From assembly GCA_037039685.1 (NCBI GenBank), contig JAWNGF010000007.1, positions 2,294,001 through 2,358,000 on the forward strand: a stretch of DNA of 64,000 nt, read 5' to 3'. The position numbers and the translations under genes are program-made. A model generated the notes under the pieces. The model saw nothing but the letters and a program-made list of their open reading frames with translations, made no database searches and was not told the origin of the DNA. Position 1 is the first letter of the stretch; each line of letters opens with the position of its first letter. The stretch comes from Ceratobasidium sp. AG-K (Eukaryota; Basidiomycota; Agaricomycetes; Cantharellales; Ceratobasidiaceae). Shown one piece after another: positions 36,979-50,000 of the stretch.

Positions 36979-37534
36979 TTAGCGGAGTTTGCTGAATAGT
37001 TTTGGGGCGACGCAGTTCTAGGGGAGGGTTAGATCGGTTGGGGGATAGATTAGGGGACGTACGTCTACGCAATGCATAAGGCTACGCGGGTCAGCACAGT
37101 TCGAGATTAGAATTAACGAACTTACTGGACTGGAGGACGGGGCGAGGAAAAGATCGAATGTCAGTCCCTGAAATTGGCTCTAGATGATGTGCTTACATCT
37201 ACAAAAAGGTTAGAATGGTCAAACAGGGCAAATTTAGACTTACAGTTCCTCGACGCAATCTTCGCCCTTGAATCCATTTCCGCTGGTGACCTTTTCAGTG
37301 CAATGCACGAAATGCTTGTCAAATCCAGAGCACGCAGGGGTCGCCTTGCACTCGTCGCGCAGGCCGGGAAGGATCTGCACCAAGTCAGACACCAGCAAAC
37401 AAGGGTTAAATAAAACACACATCTTCAGGCTCTTCCTCCTCTTCGGCCTGAGCCTCCTCCTCTGCAGGCTTCTCCTCTTCCGCGTGCGCAGTGGGGAATA
37501 TCGACTCGAAGAACGAAGCGAGCGTCGAGGACAT
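36979..37534 (-). CDS. QCR6: Cytochrome bc1 complex hinge protein QCR6 (with 2-nt and 4-nt exons)
   Basis: Acidic hinge subunit of respiratory complex III, 102 aa. Exons on the minus strand: 37421-37534, 37244-37374, 37197-37198 (2 nt, AT), 37126-37129 (4 nt, TCCA), 37063-37081 (19 nt) and 36979-37017. The N-terminus is the usual Glu-rich tail (EEEAQAEEEEEPED). The core has the paired cysteines CKATPACSGF, HFVHCTEKV, then FHLMHCVDNC and the end VAPKLFSKLR. The two smallest exons together supply the bases that give Leu-Phe-His across the joint, exactly the conserved EELFHLMHCVD. Each has ag before it and gtaag after it. Without them the motif cannot be read, so this is strong internal support for 2-4 nt exons in this genome. 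Confidence 0.93.
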
Positions 37535-37630
37535 GGTGGGCAAATGCAGGTGAGAGAGTGGCGTGATTGGTCGTGTTTGCGGGACGAGTCGGGAGCGAAT
37601 CGGGTCTCGCCGATACCGACACGCACCGGG

Positions 37631-38166
37631 ATGAGTTCAAACCACAAGGTTTCGGAGCGAACTAGGCCCTATGTCGCGGCGTTGAAGGCCTTGTCGGTCC
37701 GAACGGGCACACCGCTCTCGTCGCTGGCGGTTAGTTTTGGGATTTTACACGAGATGACGGCACTTGTTCCGCTTGTTGGGGTATTTTTCGGGGCGAGGGC
37801 ATTGGGTGCGGGTGACAAGGTCGTTGCGAGTCTGCGAGCCAACGAGGCCGCGTGGGTTACGCGGTGGCTCGACGAGGGCGAGGCTTGGGCTGGACGAGTC
37901 GGGAAGCGCTACGGGGTGTTTGGCTATACCAAGGGCGACACATCCACGCATTTGGCGGGGGATGTCGCCAATGCTGTTGTCGCATACGGAGTCGTCAAAG
38001 TAAGCGTCCATACACTTGGACTATCGTGTCTGACGTACCACAGGCCATCTTGCCTGTTCGGATCGGACTTTCGCTCTGGCTCTCGCCGGCATTCTCGCGG
38101 CGATGCGTGGAGCCTGTCCGCTCTCGAATCGTCCAACTCTGGAAGCGTCATGACACGCGGTCGTAA
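37631..38166 (+). CDS. Conserved fungal membrane protein of unknown function
   Basis: Protein of 163 aa from exons 37631-37999 and 38044-38166. It contains a hydrophobic block SLAVSFGILHEMTALVPLVGVFFGARALG and a second one around DVANAVVAYGVVKAILPVRIGLSLWLSPAF, so it probably spans a membrane twice. Similar short proteins with the HE-TALVPLVG phrase are widespread in fungi and often predicted mitochondrial (Fmp10-like), but I do not know a function. It is divergent from QCR6 with about 97 bp between the starts, so the two may share a promoter. An in-frame ATG at about 37544 would lengthen it by 29 residues into the QCR6 leader. Confidence 0.7.
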
Positions 38167-38693
38167 ATCCGCATTATCTCCGTCGATGGCCAGACCGGGA
38201 GGTGTACGATTACTCACGTGTTGAACAAATCTATCAGATTAATGATGCCACTCCTTTCGATTATATTTTACCTTCTGCTGCACCTAGACGTCGTTTTCCG
38301 CTGTCTCCGTTATTCTCCCTGCCAGCCGTGCACGGTCGGTCGGCCCAGCGGCACACTCCGGTGGCCCAACCTCGTCTCGAACCATAAGAGGTATTTAATC
38401 CCACCTTGCTTGGGCATCCGAGCGTCTATAACCACCTGCTATATCTCTCCATTTGGTCCGCAGCTTGATAACTCCGAGTAACATCTGTGCCTGATCGACC
38501 TATACCAGACACATCCGACTGACATCCCTGTCCTCGTTTTTGCAGCCTCGGCGAGTATATCTTCCCCCGAACCGTCACCTCCCCCCGCCACCAGGTTCTT
38601 ACATAATGCGATCGCCACCCTCGCGTCTCCACCCCCACTCGTACCTCCAACATCTCTCGCCTTCGGTTTGCAACTCATTGCCCACGCCCTTGA
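38167..38693. other. Intergenic gap / unresolved 5' end of next gene
   Basis: C-rich sequence with no clean start codon for the gene that follows. The open phrase LHNAIATLASPPPLVPPTSLAFGLQL (about 38598-38680) could be its first exon, but it does not join in frame. Confidence 0.3.
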
Positions 38694-39796
38694 CCCGCCT
38701 CTACTCAAACATACCTTTCGACCACCTGGACACCGGGCCGCCCGACGCTCATTGCTGGCAGCCGCCTCGACTGCCACGCACTCCGCGACGCATGCTTTCC
38801 TCTCGTCCTGCGCATATTTCGGTCTCCGGAACTTCAACCGCTATTCAAAGCCGACCTGGGCGAAAGCGCGCGGGAGCTCGAATATAAAATCGACTTTTTG
38901 CTCGCTCGGAAAGATTGGTGGGCGCTTGTTCGGTACGCCGTCCCTCATTCGCTATTCCCATCTAACATGCCGCAGGAAACTTGATATCGAGATTTACGCC
39001 AAGGGGTCATCCGCGCTCGCGTCCAAACTCGCCCAACTGTTCACTCTATTGCCACACTTGGAGTGCATATCGCTCAAACTCCCTACGTATCGGTTGTTCC
39101 GTGAGGGATTTGTAGCTGATTTCAGGGCTTCGATACAAACGCAGACGTTGGTACGGACGTTGTGCGTGGATGCGTGTTCCGTGTGGATGTTGCCGTATTT
39201 TCCCGGGGTACGAGAGGTGGTCGTGTGGAGTTGGCCGAGCGAGGTGGATAGAGCGGGTGGTTTGGATCGGTGCGAGACGACGAATGGCTGGCAGACATTC
39301 TTATCCGGTAAGTCCGTCATTCCCGACTCGACTTGAACTCATGGTTCGTAGCCTTGTCCAACCAAGCTCCGTGTGTGACAGAAGTCGAAGTAGGCGGTCT
39401 ATCAATATACGACGTCAACGAAATCTTTCCGGTAAGCGTTTTCCGGTGTATGCGCCCCGCTCATCCCAGTAGTCCCTAGCCAACTATCTCCGAGACGTAC
39501 GAACCCTCCGAATCCTACACCGTAAGGAATCGCATGGGTCTGTACCCCTCGTTCCCGAGCTCCCGTTTTCAGACGAGGTCATCCAAGCTACACGCGCGCT
39601 ATGGCTCGACGCCCAGTCGGATACGGATTACGAGGGCCAGTTGATTTGTGGCAAACCGGGAGTGGTGCAGAAGATTGTATATTTTGATTTGCAAGAAGAG
39701 TGTGGTTCGTGTTATGCCCCGCGGGAAGAGGGGGTTTGGAAGGATGTGGGGCCAGCGTTGGTGTTGAGCGTAGGTGATGTGAGGGATCAGTCTTAG
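38694..39796 (+). CDS. Unclassified protein, possibly F-box/LRR-like (5' end unresolved)
   Basis: The exons up to 38932, then 38976-39308, 39352-39433 and 39474-39796, join in frame by AG/GT rules and end DVRDQS-stop. The protein shows DACFPLVLRIFRSPELQPLFK, then ELEYKIDFLLARKDWWALVRKLDIEIYAKG, QLFTLLPHLECISLKLP, and later IYFDLQEECG. The spacing of leucine-rich phrases recalls the large F-box/LRR-like families of agaricomycetes, but I cannot see a clear F-box. The frame cannot be followed upstream of 38694 (TGA at 38691), so the start lies in an unseen exon or beyond a base error. Confidence 0.5.
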
Positions 39797-41962
39797 TTTG
39801 TATTGCTAGTGTATTATTTATTACTGTTTTATGGTATTTGCTCGATGGGCGAGTTGGTTGTGATTCTCATTTTGTGACGGCCGAGCTCATTACAGGATAT
39901 AATCTATGCGCTTTCGGCAGTGTATGTGTCGGTTAGAGAGACTTTGCTCAACCCTCAGTTGGTGCCATTATTGGGCGTGGGGAAACGTCTGTTCTGAATA
40001 ACAGGATGCTCGGGCTACTAGTTGATCTTCGGCGCTGTTGAAGCACAGTGTCTGACGATGTGTGTCCCCGTGCGGCCGTGAGTTACGTACCCCAGAGCCT
40101 CGGAGTAGACATGACGCTTATACTGGACCAGGACCGAATCACAGACGTCAGACTAGATGGTTTCACGAATCAAACCACGAGGTACTCGACTCCCATTAAG
40201 GCCATTATGCACCGGTAACGCACATTGAATCTGTCATCCTTACGAATCCTGATCATATCCTTGAGTATACTCTCGGCATCTAACGTGCTACTCCTCGATA
40301 ACGGTTGTCCTACACTCCGTTTTCTGTTGATGGATTGTACCATGTAGGCTATGATTACAGGCATTCAGCTTAATTTGGTGACGATTTTGGTCGCGTTATC
40401 CTTGTGCTTTGACAATATCAGTCACGATATAGCCAATGGGCCTAGTGGCGTACCACTCGGATATGGTTAAATGCAAAGCAAGGGGAACTTGCTACTGGAT
40501 TCGTGAACCGGCGTCCGGTGAAAAACCTGATTATCCGCGTTCGACATAGTTTATTATCACCCATCAACTGTCGATATCTTTGACCTATCCAAACGTCAGG
40601 AAGTGACCGCGGCACAGGCAGGAGCTTGGATAGATCAGACGGGAACGTTGCGGGAGCGTGTCTACGTTGATTGATTGAGTATTGCTGGTATCATCTACGC
40701 ATGTAATTGCCTTTGGAAGTCAATGAAAGCGCTAAAGTCCTGGTGGCCATTTGATGGTAGGTTGTGCTTAAAGTAGAGACACGTACAAGGGCCAGGATTG
40801 GAATGATATGACCAGCTATTCCTTGCAATGAAGTCTACAGAATCAGACGGACGCGAAAGCCTGTGTAGGCCGCATTTAGTCATATTGGTGCATGGCAAGC
40901 AAGTATCCGACATCGGACAGTTGGGTTATTTCGTTTGGCCTGGTGGGCAGTGTTACTACTCAGCGATGTGAAATCGAATCGAGTATCTCGATTGAATAGG
41001 GGGTTGCAGTAGGCTGGGCAGAGATCACTCTTATCGTGAAGCGTCAATGACCGTAGCCGAACATCGCACAGTCAGTGTGCGCTCCCCCCTAGGGCCGCAT
41101 ATGGCCGCATAGCTTTAGGCTGCATCTCCTTGATGATATCGACAGCATGGTACGGTTCGAGTCGCAGACACTTAGCAAAAGCAAGTCGCGATGGATGCAA
41201 AAGCATTTGATGTCATTTATCCACAGTCATCACGACTGGCACCCCAGCTCGGTGTTTCCCACAAAGCCTCAATCTGGCATGTACGCTAGGTGTATGCGCT
41301 CATCACACCCAGCACTTTGTGCATCTTAAAGTGTGGTCACGACATCTATAGACCATGTTCCATAAGGAAACAATTTAGAGTAACCACTGTGTGGGCTAGG
41401 CGGGCTGAATCCTTGTGATCTAAACATTGAAAACTCATAGTCCAAAGCACTGACCGTGACCACTTTCAGCTATATGTTCACTGAACCTTATCTCCAAGGC
41501 TGGCTGGGGGCAAATTAGCTCCACAATCATTTCAAATATACTGTTTTTGGTAAGTATCAACACAAACCACGCGCATGATGCCTAAAGCCTACGGCAATAC
41601 GTCACTGAAAGCGGCCATTTTCGGTGCAGGTCACTAATATTCGGTCCCCCGGCCCCAACAGTGTAACCATGGCGCATAAGTCGCCTGATGGGATATTTTT
41701 TGCGCTCGTAATAACGGAATCCTTGAACCGAGGGTGCGCACATCAACCATTGCACGAATCACAGCCACTTGATTTCGTCTTGGAAGATGGTTCGCGGCCG
41801 AGAACACGTGGACGGGGTTGCATGCAGGAGAGTACCAAACGTACTATCGTCTGGACTCTACCCGAGAAGCAGACATTTCAACGAAAATCCCGGACAGGCG
41901 CAGAAGTATAATTGATTTCAACAACGATGCATTCAACTACAGGCACATTACAGCGAAGGTGT
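39797..41962. other. Intergenic region, nothing supported
   Basis: This 2.2-kb stretch has only short open frames. The longest, 41624-41911, begins MQVTNIRSPGPNSVTM and has no recognisable domain. No repeats or RNA genes are seen. Confidence 0.4.
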
Positions 41963-42709
41963 TTAGATAGTGCCGCTTTGGGCAATAGTGATCTTCTTCT
42001 TAGTAGTTCCGGACGCGCTACCAAGCGACTCGATCTGCTGGACAAGCTCCTGGCCCTCGACAACTTCGCCAAAGACCACGTGTGCGCCGTCGAGCCAGGA
42101 TGTCTTGACGGTAGTAATGAAGAACTACGACCCATATCAGATACCAAACACACTTGTTGAATAGAAAGTTTCTACCTGGGAGCCGTTGGTGTTCTTTCCG
42201 GCATTGGCCATCGACAGGAGGAACGGCTTGTCATGTTTCCTGCTAAAGTTCTCGTCTGGCCAGAATGTTTGTAGCGGATATACTTGGAGGATATCACTGT
42301 TACTCACCCTCAAACTTCTCCCCGTAAATCGATTTCCCGCCTGTTCCATTATGGCGAGTGAAATCGCCACCCTGGAGCATAAACTACAAACAGAGTTGAA
42401 GGTGACGTTGGGGGCCCAATATGGGTGAGCTTACTTGTGGGATTACTCTATGAAAGCCGGAGCCAGCATAGCCGAACCCATTTTGACCGGTGCAAAGTTC
42501 ACGGAAGTTGCGAGTGGTTTTGGGAACGACATCGTCGTAGAGCTTGAATACGATACGGCCCGCCGGTTGGTCGTTGATCGTGATATCGAACTAGCAAGCA
42601 TTCTATACTTGAATGTACCAATCCCCTTGAACTATAACTTACAAAGCAGTTACTGAAGATGCTGTTAGATGCGACACAGAAAGAACAGAGGCCTCAAAAC
42701 TTACGACAT
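41963..42709 (-). CDS. Cyclophilin A-type peptidyl-prolyl isomerase (copy 4)
   Basis: Cyclophilin of 162 aa. Exons 42705-42709 (ATGTC), 42643-42652 (10 nt), 42435-42590, 42308-42383, 42176-42255 and 41963-42124. The start [19 protein letters not shown] and the first two exons match copy 1 in size and split, so these two are the closest pair in structure although they lie 24 kb apart on opposite strands. Active-site parts are intact: [26 protein letters not shown] and [18 protein letters not shown] and AGKNTNG are unusual substitutions at normally conserved places (G and P). The C-terminus ends AQSGTI. Confidence 0.94.
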
Positions 42710-42917
42710 GATGGTTGTGGATGATGGTTGTAGGGGATGAGACTGGGATGAGAGATCGCGTCCGAGATTATAAACGTGAGGGACTCGGGGTAACGTGATG
42801 CGCAACGGACCGTGGGTGGAGATGGCGATGGCGATTAGATATGTATCGCTTATGGTCCTTATCGGGATACACATGAATGTAAACCAACCAACGACCTAAA
42901 CCGGTTGCATTAAGATA

Positions 42918-43420
42918 GTGACGTTGTCCGGCAAGTTATATGCACCGGGTCGAATAACTACACACTTCACACTATGGATCACTTTGATTGATCAATCTCA
43001 CAATGATTTGTCCGCCCCCGGGTGGAGTTGTGCACATCTTTGGGCTCGCTCCACGAGCGGCGAAGTGGTCACACGTGCGTGGTGGGAGCTGATTGCAGTA
43101 GATGAGGCGGTTGGGTTGGATACTGGCTTCCACAAATGGGAATTATATAGTTCACACCTAGCAATGGCTCCACATTGGGTTGATCAATGCACGGTTATAC
43201 AAATCTGTTTGTGATTCCATGCTTCGATCGGAATTATGATTTGCGCATGCGAACACTCTACGAAGGCGTGATTCGACCCACCTTTATCGATAGTCCGTTT
43301 GGTTGTATGCGAGCGGGTGTAGTTGGTGATGGCCAAGTATGGGCTGTAAACCCAGCAACGGAGCGAATGGAGAAGATCAGTGGCTTACTCCTCCGTAGCT
43401 GGGATATCGCGGATGGCTGA
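42918..43420 (+). CDS. Hypothetical open frame(s)
   Basis: Two overlapping frames (42918-43214 and 43187-43420) contain phrases such as PGWSCAHLWARSTSGEVV, AWWELIAVDEAVGLDTG, RTLYEGVIRPTFIDSPFG and VVGDGQVWAVNPATERM. The two together may be one gene with a small intron or a base error near 43190. No family is recognised. Composition is balanced and tryptophans recur, so it may be a real protein. Confidence 0.3.
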
Positions 43421-43676
43421 GTCGACGACAAATTCGCGTTTAGATGGTCTGTGCCGGGACAGGATATCGATGTGCGAAGATCTCGGCTAGCTGATTGACG
43501 TTCAGAAGCTTGTTGTACCTGGTACACGGACAGCCTTGGGCAGTGTTGACCTCATTTGACATCACAGAGTGTCAATAAAATCCAGAATGTCGTGATTTAT
43601 GACAATATAAAGATGGGATTGAGTTTGCCATTCAGCCCTAGGGTAAATAGGCTATGTAAAAAGGGGCAAAAAAGAA

Positions 43677-43775
43677 TGCCACGAACCTGGATTGAACAGG
43701 TGACCTGTAGATAGGCGCCCGGCGCTTATTGCGCTTAGCTTCAGTCTAACGCTCTCCCAGCTGAGCTACCGCGGC
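43677..43775 (-). tRNA. tRNA-Phe (GAA) with intron
   Basis: Read on the minus strand: acceptor GCCGCGG, D-arm TAGCTCAGCTGGGAGAGC, anticodon arm TTAGACTGAAG with anticodon GAA, then a 26-nt intron after position 37, then the arm's 3' half, the T-arm loop TTCAATC and the acceptor end CGTGGCA. It is 99 nt long including the intron. Introns at this position are standard for eukaryotic tRNA genes. CCA is not encoded. It lies 5' of NUP192. Confidence 0.9.
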
Positions 43776-44036
43776 TTGTTTTCAAGGCAACCAAGTACAT
43801 CAATGTTCGGCAAAGGCCAAATAGTCACATTTCCCTCGTTTTCATCACGTGCCACTGACGCGCTCGCTTTCACTTTACCACATCCCCGTCGCGGCCCAGT
43901 ATCGTTATTCGAGGCTGACGACTGCCTCTTGACTGTTTATTCAGTCATTTGTAAAATAAACCAGTATCTGGACCGGGATTTCTGTGAGTGTCGGTGTTAT
44001 GGTGCCCCACAATTCCACTAACAACGTTGTAGCAAA

Positions 44037-47000
44037 ATGGATGTCGAGTACTGGGAAAACCTTAATATCTTCCTCACCAAGGCTTTTCGCGAACCAACTC
44101 CACAACTCGAACAAGAGCTTTATTATCGATTAGAGGATGCCAAGTCTCGCTTCCTTGCACTTCTAGATGTGCCTCCACGCAGCTCAGCAGAAGAGGCGGA
44201 ACTAAAGACCGGTAAGTAGCAAATCATTGTTTGTGAATACTGCTAACAGTGTGTTAGGCAAAGCGACGATAGGCGGTCAACAAAAGACATACAACAATGA
44301 CTTTGTCCAGGAGGCGTTGTTCCTCGCATCGCAATTCGACTGCTCCGAGCGGCATGCCGCTGGCATTCTCGAGCAAGTATTATCTGGATTTCCGAACGAT
44401 GATCCCGTCGAGAGCGCCCAAAAAGCCGTACAGCAGTTCTATCGTAGTCGACAATATACCCTCGAAACATTGGAACTCGTTTTGAACAGCGCTATGGGTG
44501 TAAATCCGATCGAACCCAGCATACGCACCCGGCTTGCCGATTATGTACTTGCGCTTGCTGGGACTACCACCGACCTTGGCAAGGGAAAACGGGGGACGCT
44601 TTCCGAAAAAATCCTTCAACAAATCGACACTAGCGCGGCACTGATGCAAAAACAGCAAGCGAATCAACGCAATGCAGATTCAACAACGGTCATTGGTATG
44701 TCATTAGCACATTCCCGACTTTGTGCTAACTATTTTCCAGGGACTAATAACACCTACAAATTCTCGTCCGAACTTTACGGTTCCGTCGTCGTTGCCATTC
44801 AAGATGAACGACAACTTCTTGGGCATTTGTTATTTATTCTTGGAGGGTCTGGCGAGCTACGGACTGGCGAAGTCATTTGCATGGTCTCATGGCTGGCGGC
44901 CGTCCCCCCCGACGAACCTTTAATGGTTTATGTCCTTGCTTCCTGCCTCGCCGCTCTCGACGCTTCCACACCTCTTAGCTCTGACGACGCCCTGGTTGGT
45001 CTCATGAAATCCGAGCTCGCCAAGCCTACATGGAGGATACCAGAAGTCAAGGGCGTACTCATGATTAAGTGGTGTTTATTCATCATTGACGCATCCAACG
45101 GCGATCGGTCTTTCGAGAGCGCGCACGGTTATACCGAGGCTGAGATTGAGCGACTGGTGACCGACGGTGTACGCTCCGACGCCCTGCGCTATCTCGCCGT
45201 TTTGTTGCATTCAGCTCGGCCATTGGACCAAGTCTCGTTGGACACCCTCGGTCTTGACGAGGTCGCGGATGGGCTTTCGGCCGCTCGTCCAGAGTCCCAG
45301 TCGATGGACTCGGTTTTCTACAGGTATCTCCTCCGCCAAGTCGAACTTTTCGTCATTTCCTTTGTCACCAGCCTCTCCCCCGTTCTCCGGCGCATGCGCC
45401 ATGCCGACGAAGATACTGGCCTCGCCCTTTCCACTTCCCGCGCCCGACAACCCGATTCCCGATCCGTGTCCCACGCCAATCCTCAACAACCCTCGAGAAG
45501 TGGTCTCGCCGACTTTTTCAACCTCATTGCGGTTATTTACGCCGACCAGCCACCCGACGAGGCGCTCAAATGGTGGACCGACTCGGATGCCCGATTATAC
45601 GCCTTTTTGCGCTGGGCGGCCGAGGCTCGTGTCACTTCCCTCCTCAAACCCCTCTACAATATGTTGGGTTCCCTTGCTCGTGGACCGGGTTGTGCGACCT
45701 ATGCCTATAACTTCTTTTCCACCAACGGCGGGCAGTTTCGCGGAGGCACAGTGTCGGCTGGTGCGGGCTGGTGCTCATGGGCGAGCCTCTTTGGGTCGCT
45801 TGATTGGCTTTTAAATAGCGTACCCGACCAGCGTGCTCAGGCTCGACAGCCGGGAGCGGGTGGGGCACTTATGGACATTGGGCTAGGCAACCGACAGCCC
45901 CTCCCCGTCGACCCCGAGGAAATCAGGAGCATAATGGCATTCCTGCGTGTCCTTCGCGTCGTCGCTCGTTATTCCACGGCAGCCCGCGCAGCCCTCCTCG
46001 AAAATAACCAATACCGCGCGGTGGCCGTGATGCTCGACCTCGTTCGTGCGCATGTCGCGCTCGAGTTGAAGGGGAAAACTGTTCGACACTCTAGCGGCAT
46101 TTTGCGAGATCGGAGACGAGGGAGGCGTTGGGAATGAGATTGTCAAGCTCATGTGGGTCAACCTGGAGCGATACGAGGTCCTGCCGGTCCGCAGTTCGGG
46201 TGATGGCGTTGCAGGATGGAAGAAGAGCCGAGGTGTCCCAGCCGAGTTGGAGGAAGTCGAGGCCCCCGCTAGACAATATCCCGCTACACTCGCATTCCTT
46301 CATCTCCTCAACAGCCTCGTTCAAGTTCCCGAAACGGTGCCAGATAACCTCGGCAACGGGCATCGCGTGCCCGGGACTGGTCCATACGTTCGCTTCGTCC
46401 TTGACGATGTACTCCTCAAGATTGACCAGCGCGAATATGCCGACCCGGCCGATCGATGGCGCCTTACCGAGGCATGCTTGGAGTTTGTCGAGCGCTCGTT
46501 GGAAGGCTACGACCTAGGCTCAATCGTTGGCCAGGAATGGACGAGCACGAATCCTGCTGCGCGATCGGAGCAGGCGGCGACAGCCCAGCGAATGGTCCAA
46601 CATCCAGGATTCGGCGTCTTGCTCCGTGTGTTGGCGGATGAGCGGATGCGAGACGTATTATTGGGGATTATCGGAGTTACCAGCGTCGATGCTGGGCCGC
46701 AACTCCCTCTCGGCGATTCGTCCTTTGTCAAATGCTTGCTGCGGACCCTTCGAATTATTACCCGTGCACTCGCCATTCAAGATGCATTCATTGAGCTCCT
46801 CGTTCCCGCCGCTCGGCAACTCCCCCTCGATGTCGAACTCCCCGCCGTCGTCCCCACTTGTGACCAAATGCTCCTCTGGCGTCCAGATGCTGTTGTTCAA
46901 ATCGCGGCCCTCATCAACTACGACTACAGCCAAGAAGTCGTCTTGCTCTCCGTGCGCCTCATGACTACTCTCAGCCAGTCCTCGTGCTTCAACACTATGG

Positions 47001-50000
47001 AGACCACAACGTACTTTAGCCGCCGAGTCAGCCGCTTGCTTGGGATGCTCGGCCGGGACCAACCTGAAGTCATCGTCGCTGGGTACGCACGCCGGCTGAA
47101 GATCGATATTGAGGAGGAGCTGAGCTCGGACGATGAAGTTACGGCGGGCGAGGATGAGCAACTCGTGCTCACACGACAGGTCCGCGGCGCGATCATTGAA
47201 TTCCTCCTGACCAACACCACCACCGGCGCGCCCTCGCCCAACTTTGCGCATCTACTCCTCGGATTCGATGTCGCCAACGCCCGATCGGGTCCAATACTGC
47301 CATGGCTATCCAAGATCCTCGTGCGGCGGGCGGTATGGAGTCGTGCCTACATGTTGTCCTTGACATGCTCAGCGAGGGTGTCCCCAAGCTCGACCGCAAG
47401 TCTCGCCGCAAGTCGTACCAAGACCAAAATCGGCCGCTCTTCGAACGCCATCCCGTCCTAGCCGAGCAATGTTACCGCCTCGTGCACCAGCTATGTACAC
47501 ACGCACTCACCTTTGGAACAACGATTCGATACCTGCGCACCCATGAAGACTTTTTCGCACGACAGCTCTCGGCGATCCCAATCCGCCCCCCAGCCCACCA
47601 TGCGCCCGAAGGAGCTGTTCGGTTGAGCGACAATAGCATAGTCCCCACAACATGCACCGCGTTAACCGCGTTCTTGCGGCTCCGCTCCTGGGTCCTCGAC
47701 CTGGTCTCGCTCGAGCTCCATATCATGGCTGGCGTCGAGCAAGACCCTCGCGCGGCTCGCATCCTCGGGCTCCTATTCCAAAAGCCCACGGAAACAACGG
47801 CAATGAGCGTATTCGAAGAGGCATTGAACATGCCCGCGCCTGGCCAGACTCTCATGCGGGTCCTCGAGTTGCTCGAGTCCCTTGCCTTCCAATGGGCAGA
47901 CGCAACGCCCATCGAGCCCATCGAACTTCGACTATTTGCGGACCTCAACTTTGATTCCTGCTTACGACCCGATGCGACCGGTTGTTACGTTGTCGATGCG
48001 GGTGCGCTTCTCTCGCTGCTTACTCAACAACGCCGACACCTCCAGCGACAGGGATTCCTCTCCACGCCCGAGCATCACACGCAGCTCAAGACCGAGACCC
48101 GCTACCTGCTTGAATGTTGCGCGCTCGAGAACAACCGGCGACAAATCGCTCACGCACGAGGGGCAGCGTACGAGTCCTGGACGCGCCTATGCAACGTCGC
48201 GCTCACCAAATGCTTCGACACTCTGCCCGACGACAGCCGCGAGATGATCCTATTCGATGTCCTTCAAGCTTTGCCTTCCGTCGTGTTTGGGGCTGAACCC
48301 GAGACGGCGATTTTGTTGTGCGAGACGCTCCTTTCGCTCATCGCCAAACTGCGCGACGACCGGCATCATCAAGTTGTTCTGCAGTCGATTGTGGATGACC
48401 CAGTGGCAGCGACTCTCCCCGCCGAGCGCCTCAATAGTCTCCTGAGCAGCATTATGGACTGCACCCTTCAGCCGGGGACGAGCGAACGCCAGCGCGGAAA
48501 TCTTTACTCGACAATGGTCCACTATATTCAACTCGCGTTTTCCTCAGAGGAACATGCCGCGGAGAAGTCCGCCCTCGGACAAAGCACCAGCGGAGCCCTC
48601 TCAAACTCGCTCGCCATGTCTACCAACGGTGGCTCGGGCACCGAGGTCGTTCTCTTTGGCTCGGCGCCCAAACGGCCCACGGCAAAGACCTCAGGACTCG
48701 AAACCAGTACCCTGAGCGTATTGAACAAGTACGTGGACCGCCTCGTGCCGCTGGTTTGCCGCGACGCCGTCGATGGAAGCGACGTCTGGAAAACCATCGC
48801 GTTCACGTTCCTCGAGTCGCTTGTTAGGGTTTCAAGGATGGAAAAGGCGCACCGAGTCTTGAATATCATGTCTCGACAAGGATTTTTGCAACACTTTGTT
48901 CAGTCGGTGGGAGAGTCTGAAGATCAGCTTTTGGCGGTGTTGAAACCGGACCCTGGTAAGCTACTTGAAGCGTCGTCAGAACCCCACTGACGTGTTGAGA
49001 AGAGAGTCTCAACGCCCTCTACGTATACGAGGCCAAGATGTCTTTGCTCATCAAGATAGCGCAAACGAGACAAGGCGCGGATAGGTTGCAGATGCTCGGG
49101 CACTTTTAGTTCTGTCCCAATGCGACTTTTTGAACGCCCGACCCGAGAAAGATATTGATTTCCGAAGTAAGTACCCGGACCTAATCCTTGGAGGCAGACT
49201 CTGACCAGCACAGACCTTGAATCATTCTTGCCGTCCGCTTTGGAGAGGTACCACCAAATCCTCGTGCCAGCGCTCGAAGTGGCTACCAGTATCGTTTCGA
49301 CCATCGGTTCGGATTCGCCCAGCGTTGCTAAACAGGTATGCCGGTTCCCTATTCTCGTGGCACATTGATTCAAATCTCGCATACAGGCGCTCAACTTTAT
49401 CCTTACGCACCGTGAAACGTGCCTGATGCTATTCACTACCGAGGAAACATACCTACCCTTGGCCAACGTGCGAGAGCTCCACCTGTTCGTCGCGTTGTGC
49501 GCCCTAGTCGCGCCGCATGCGGACAAGCAAGACTTGGTACGCTATTATCTTTTCCTCTGTAACAATATTCATCCATTACGACAGAGCGACGCTCGATCCT
49601 TTGGCCAAGTGCATGCTACCGTACTCGAACTTGCCTCGCGTATTTTAAGTCAAGGCGGCTGGAGGATGAATGTGGTCCCCGTTACCGAGTCAGAAATGTT
49701 GGAGGCCAAGCGTCCAGCCAAAGGTACTCCCCCCACTAACTCCAATGATTGAAATACTCACTTTTTTTCAGGCATTGCTGATAGCAAAATGACCGTTTTC
49801 GACCAACGAGCGCGTGATGCGACTGCTTACCTCCAAAAATGGACACTAGTCTACTTGTCAGCAATCAGCGAGCGCTCCATGGGTTTGTACCTCACACTTA
49901 TCTCCCACAAATATTTAGCTAACTCGTGCTATAGGTACAAACGAGCCTTTCCACCCCGTCCTAACAGCCGTCGCATCTTCCGCTCGGGAACCCGCAGCGA

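Noticed and set aside
37268..38224. Single 318-codon gene spanning this interval
   Set aside because: Its first half is antisense to well-supported QCR6 exons; the real coding part starts at 37631 and is spliced at 37999/38044.
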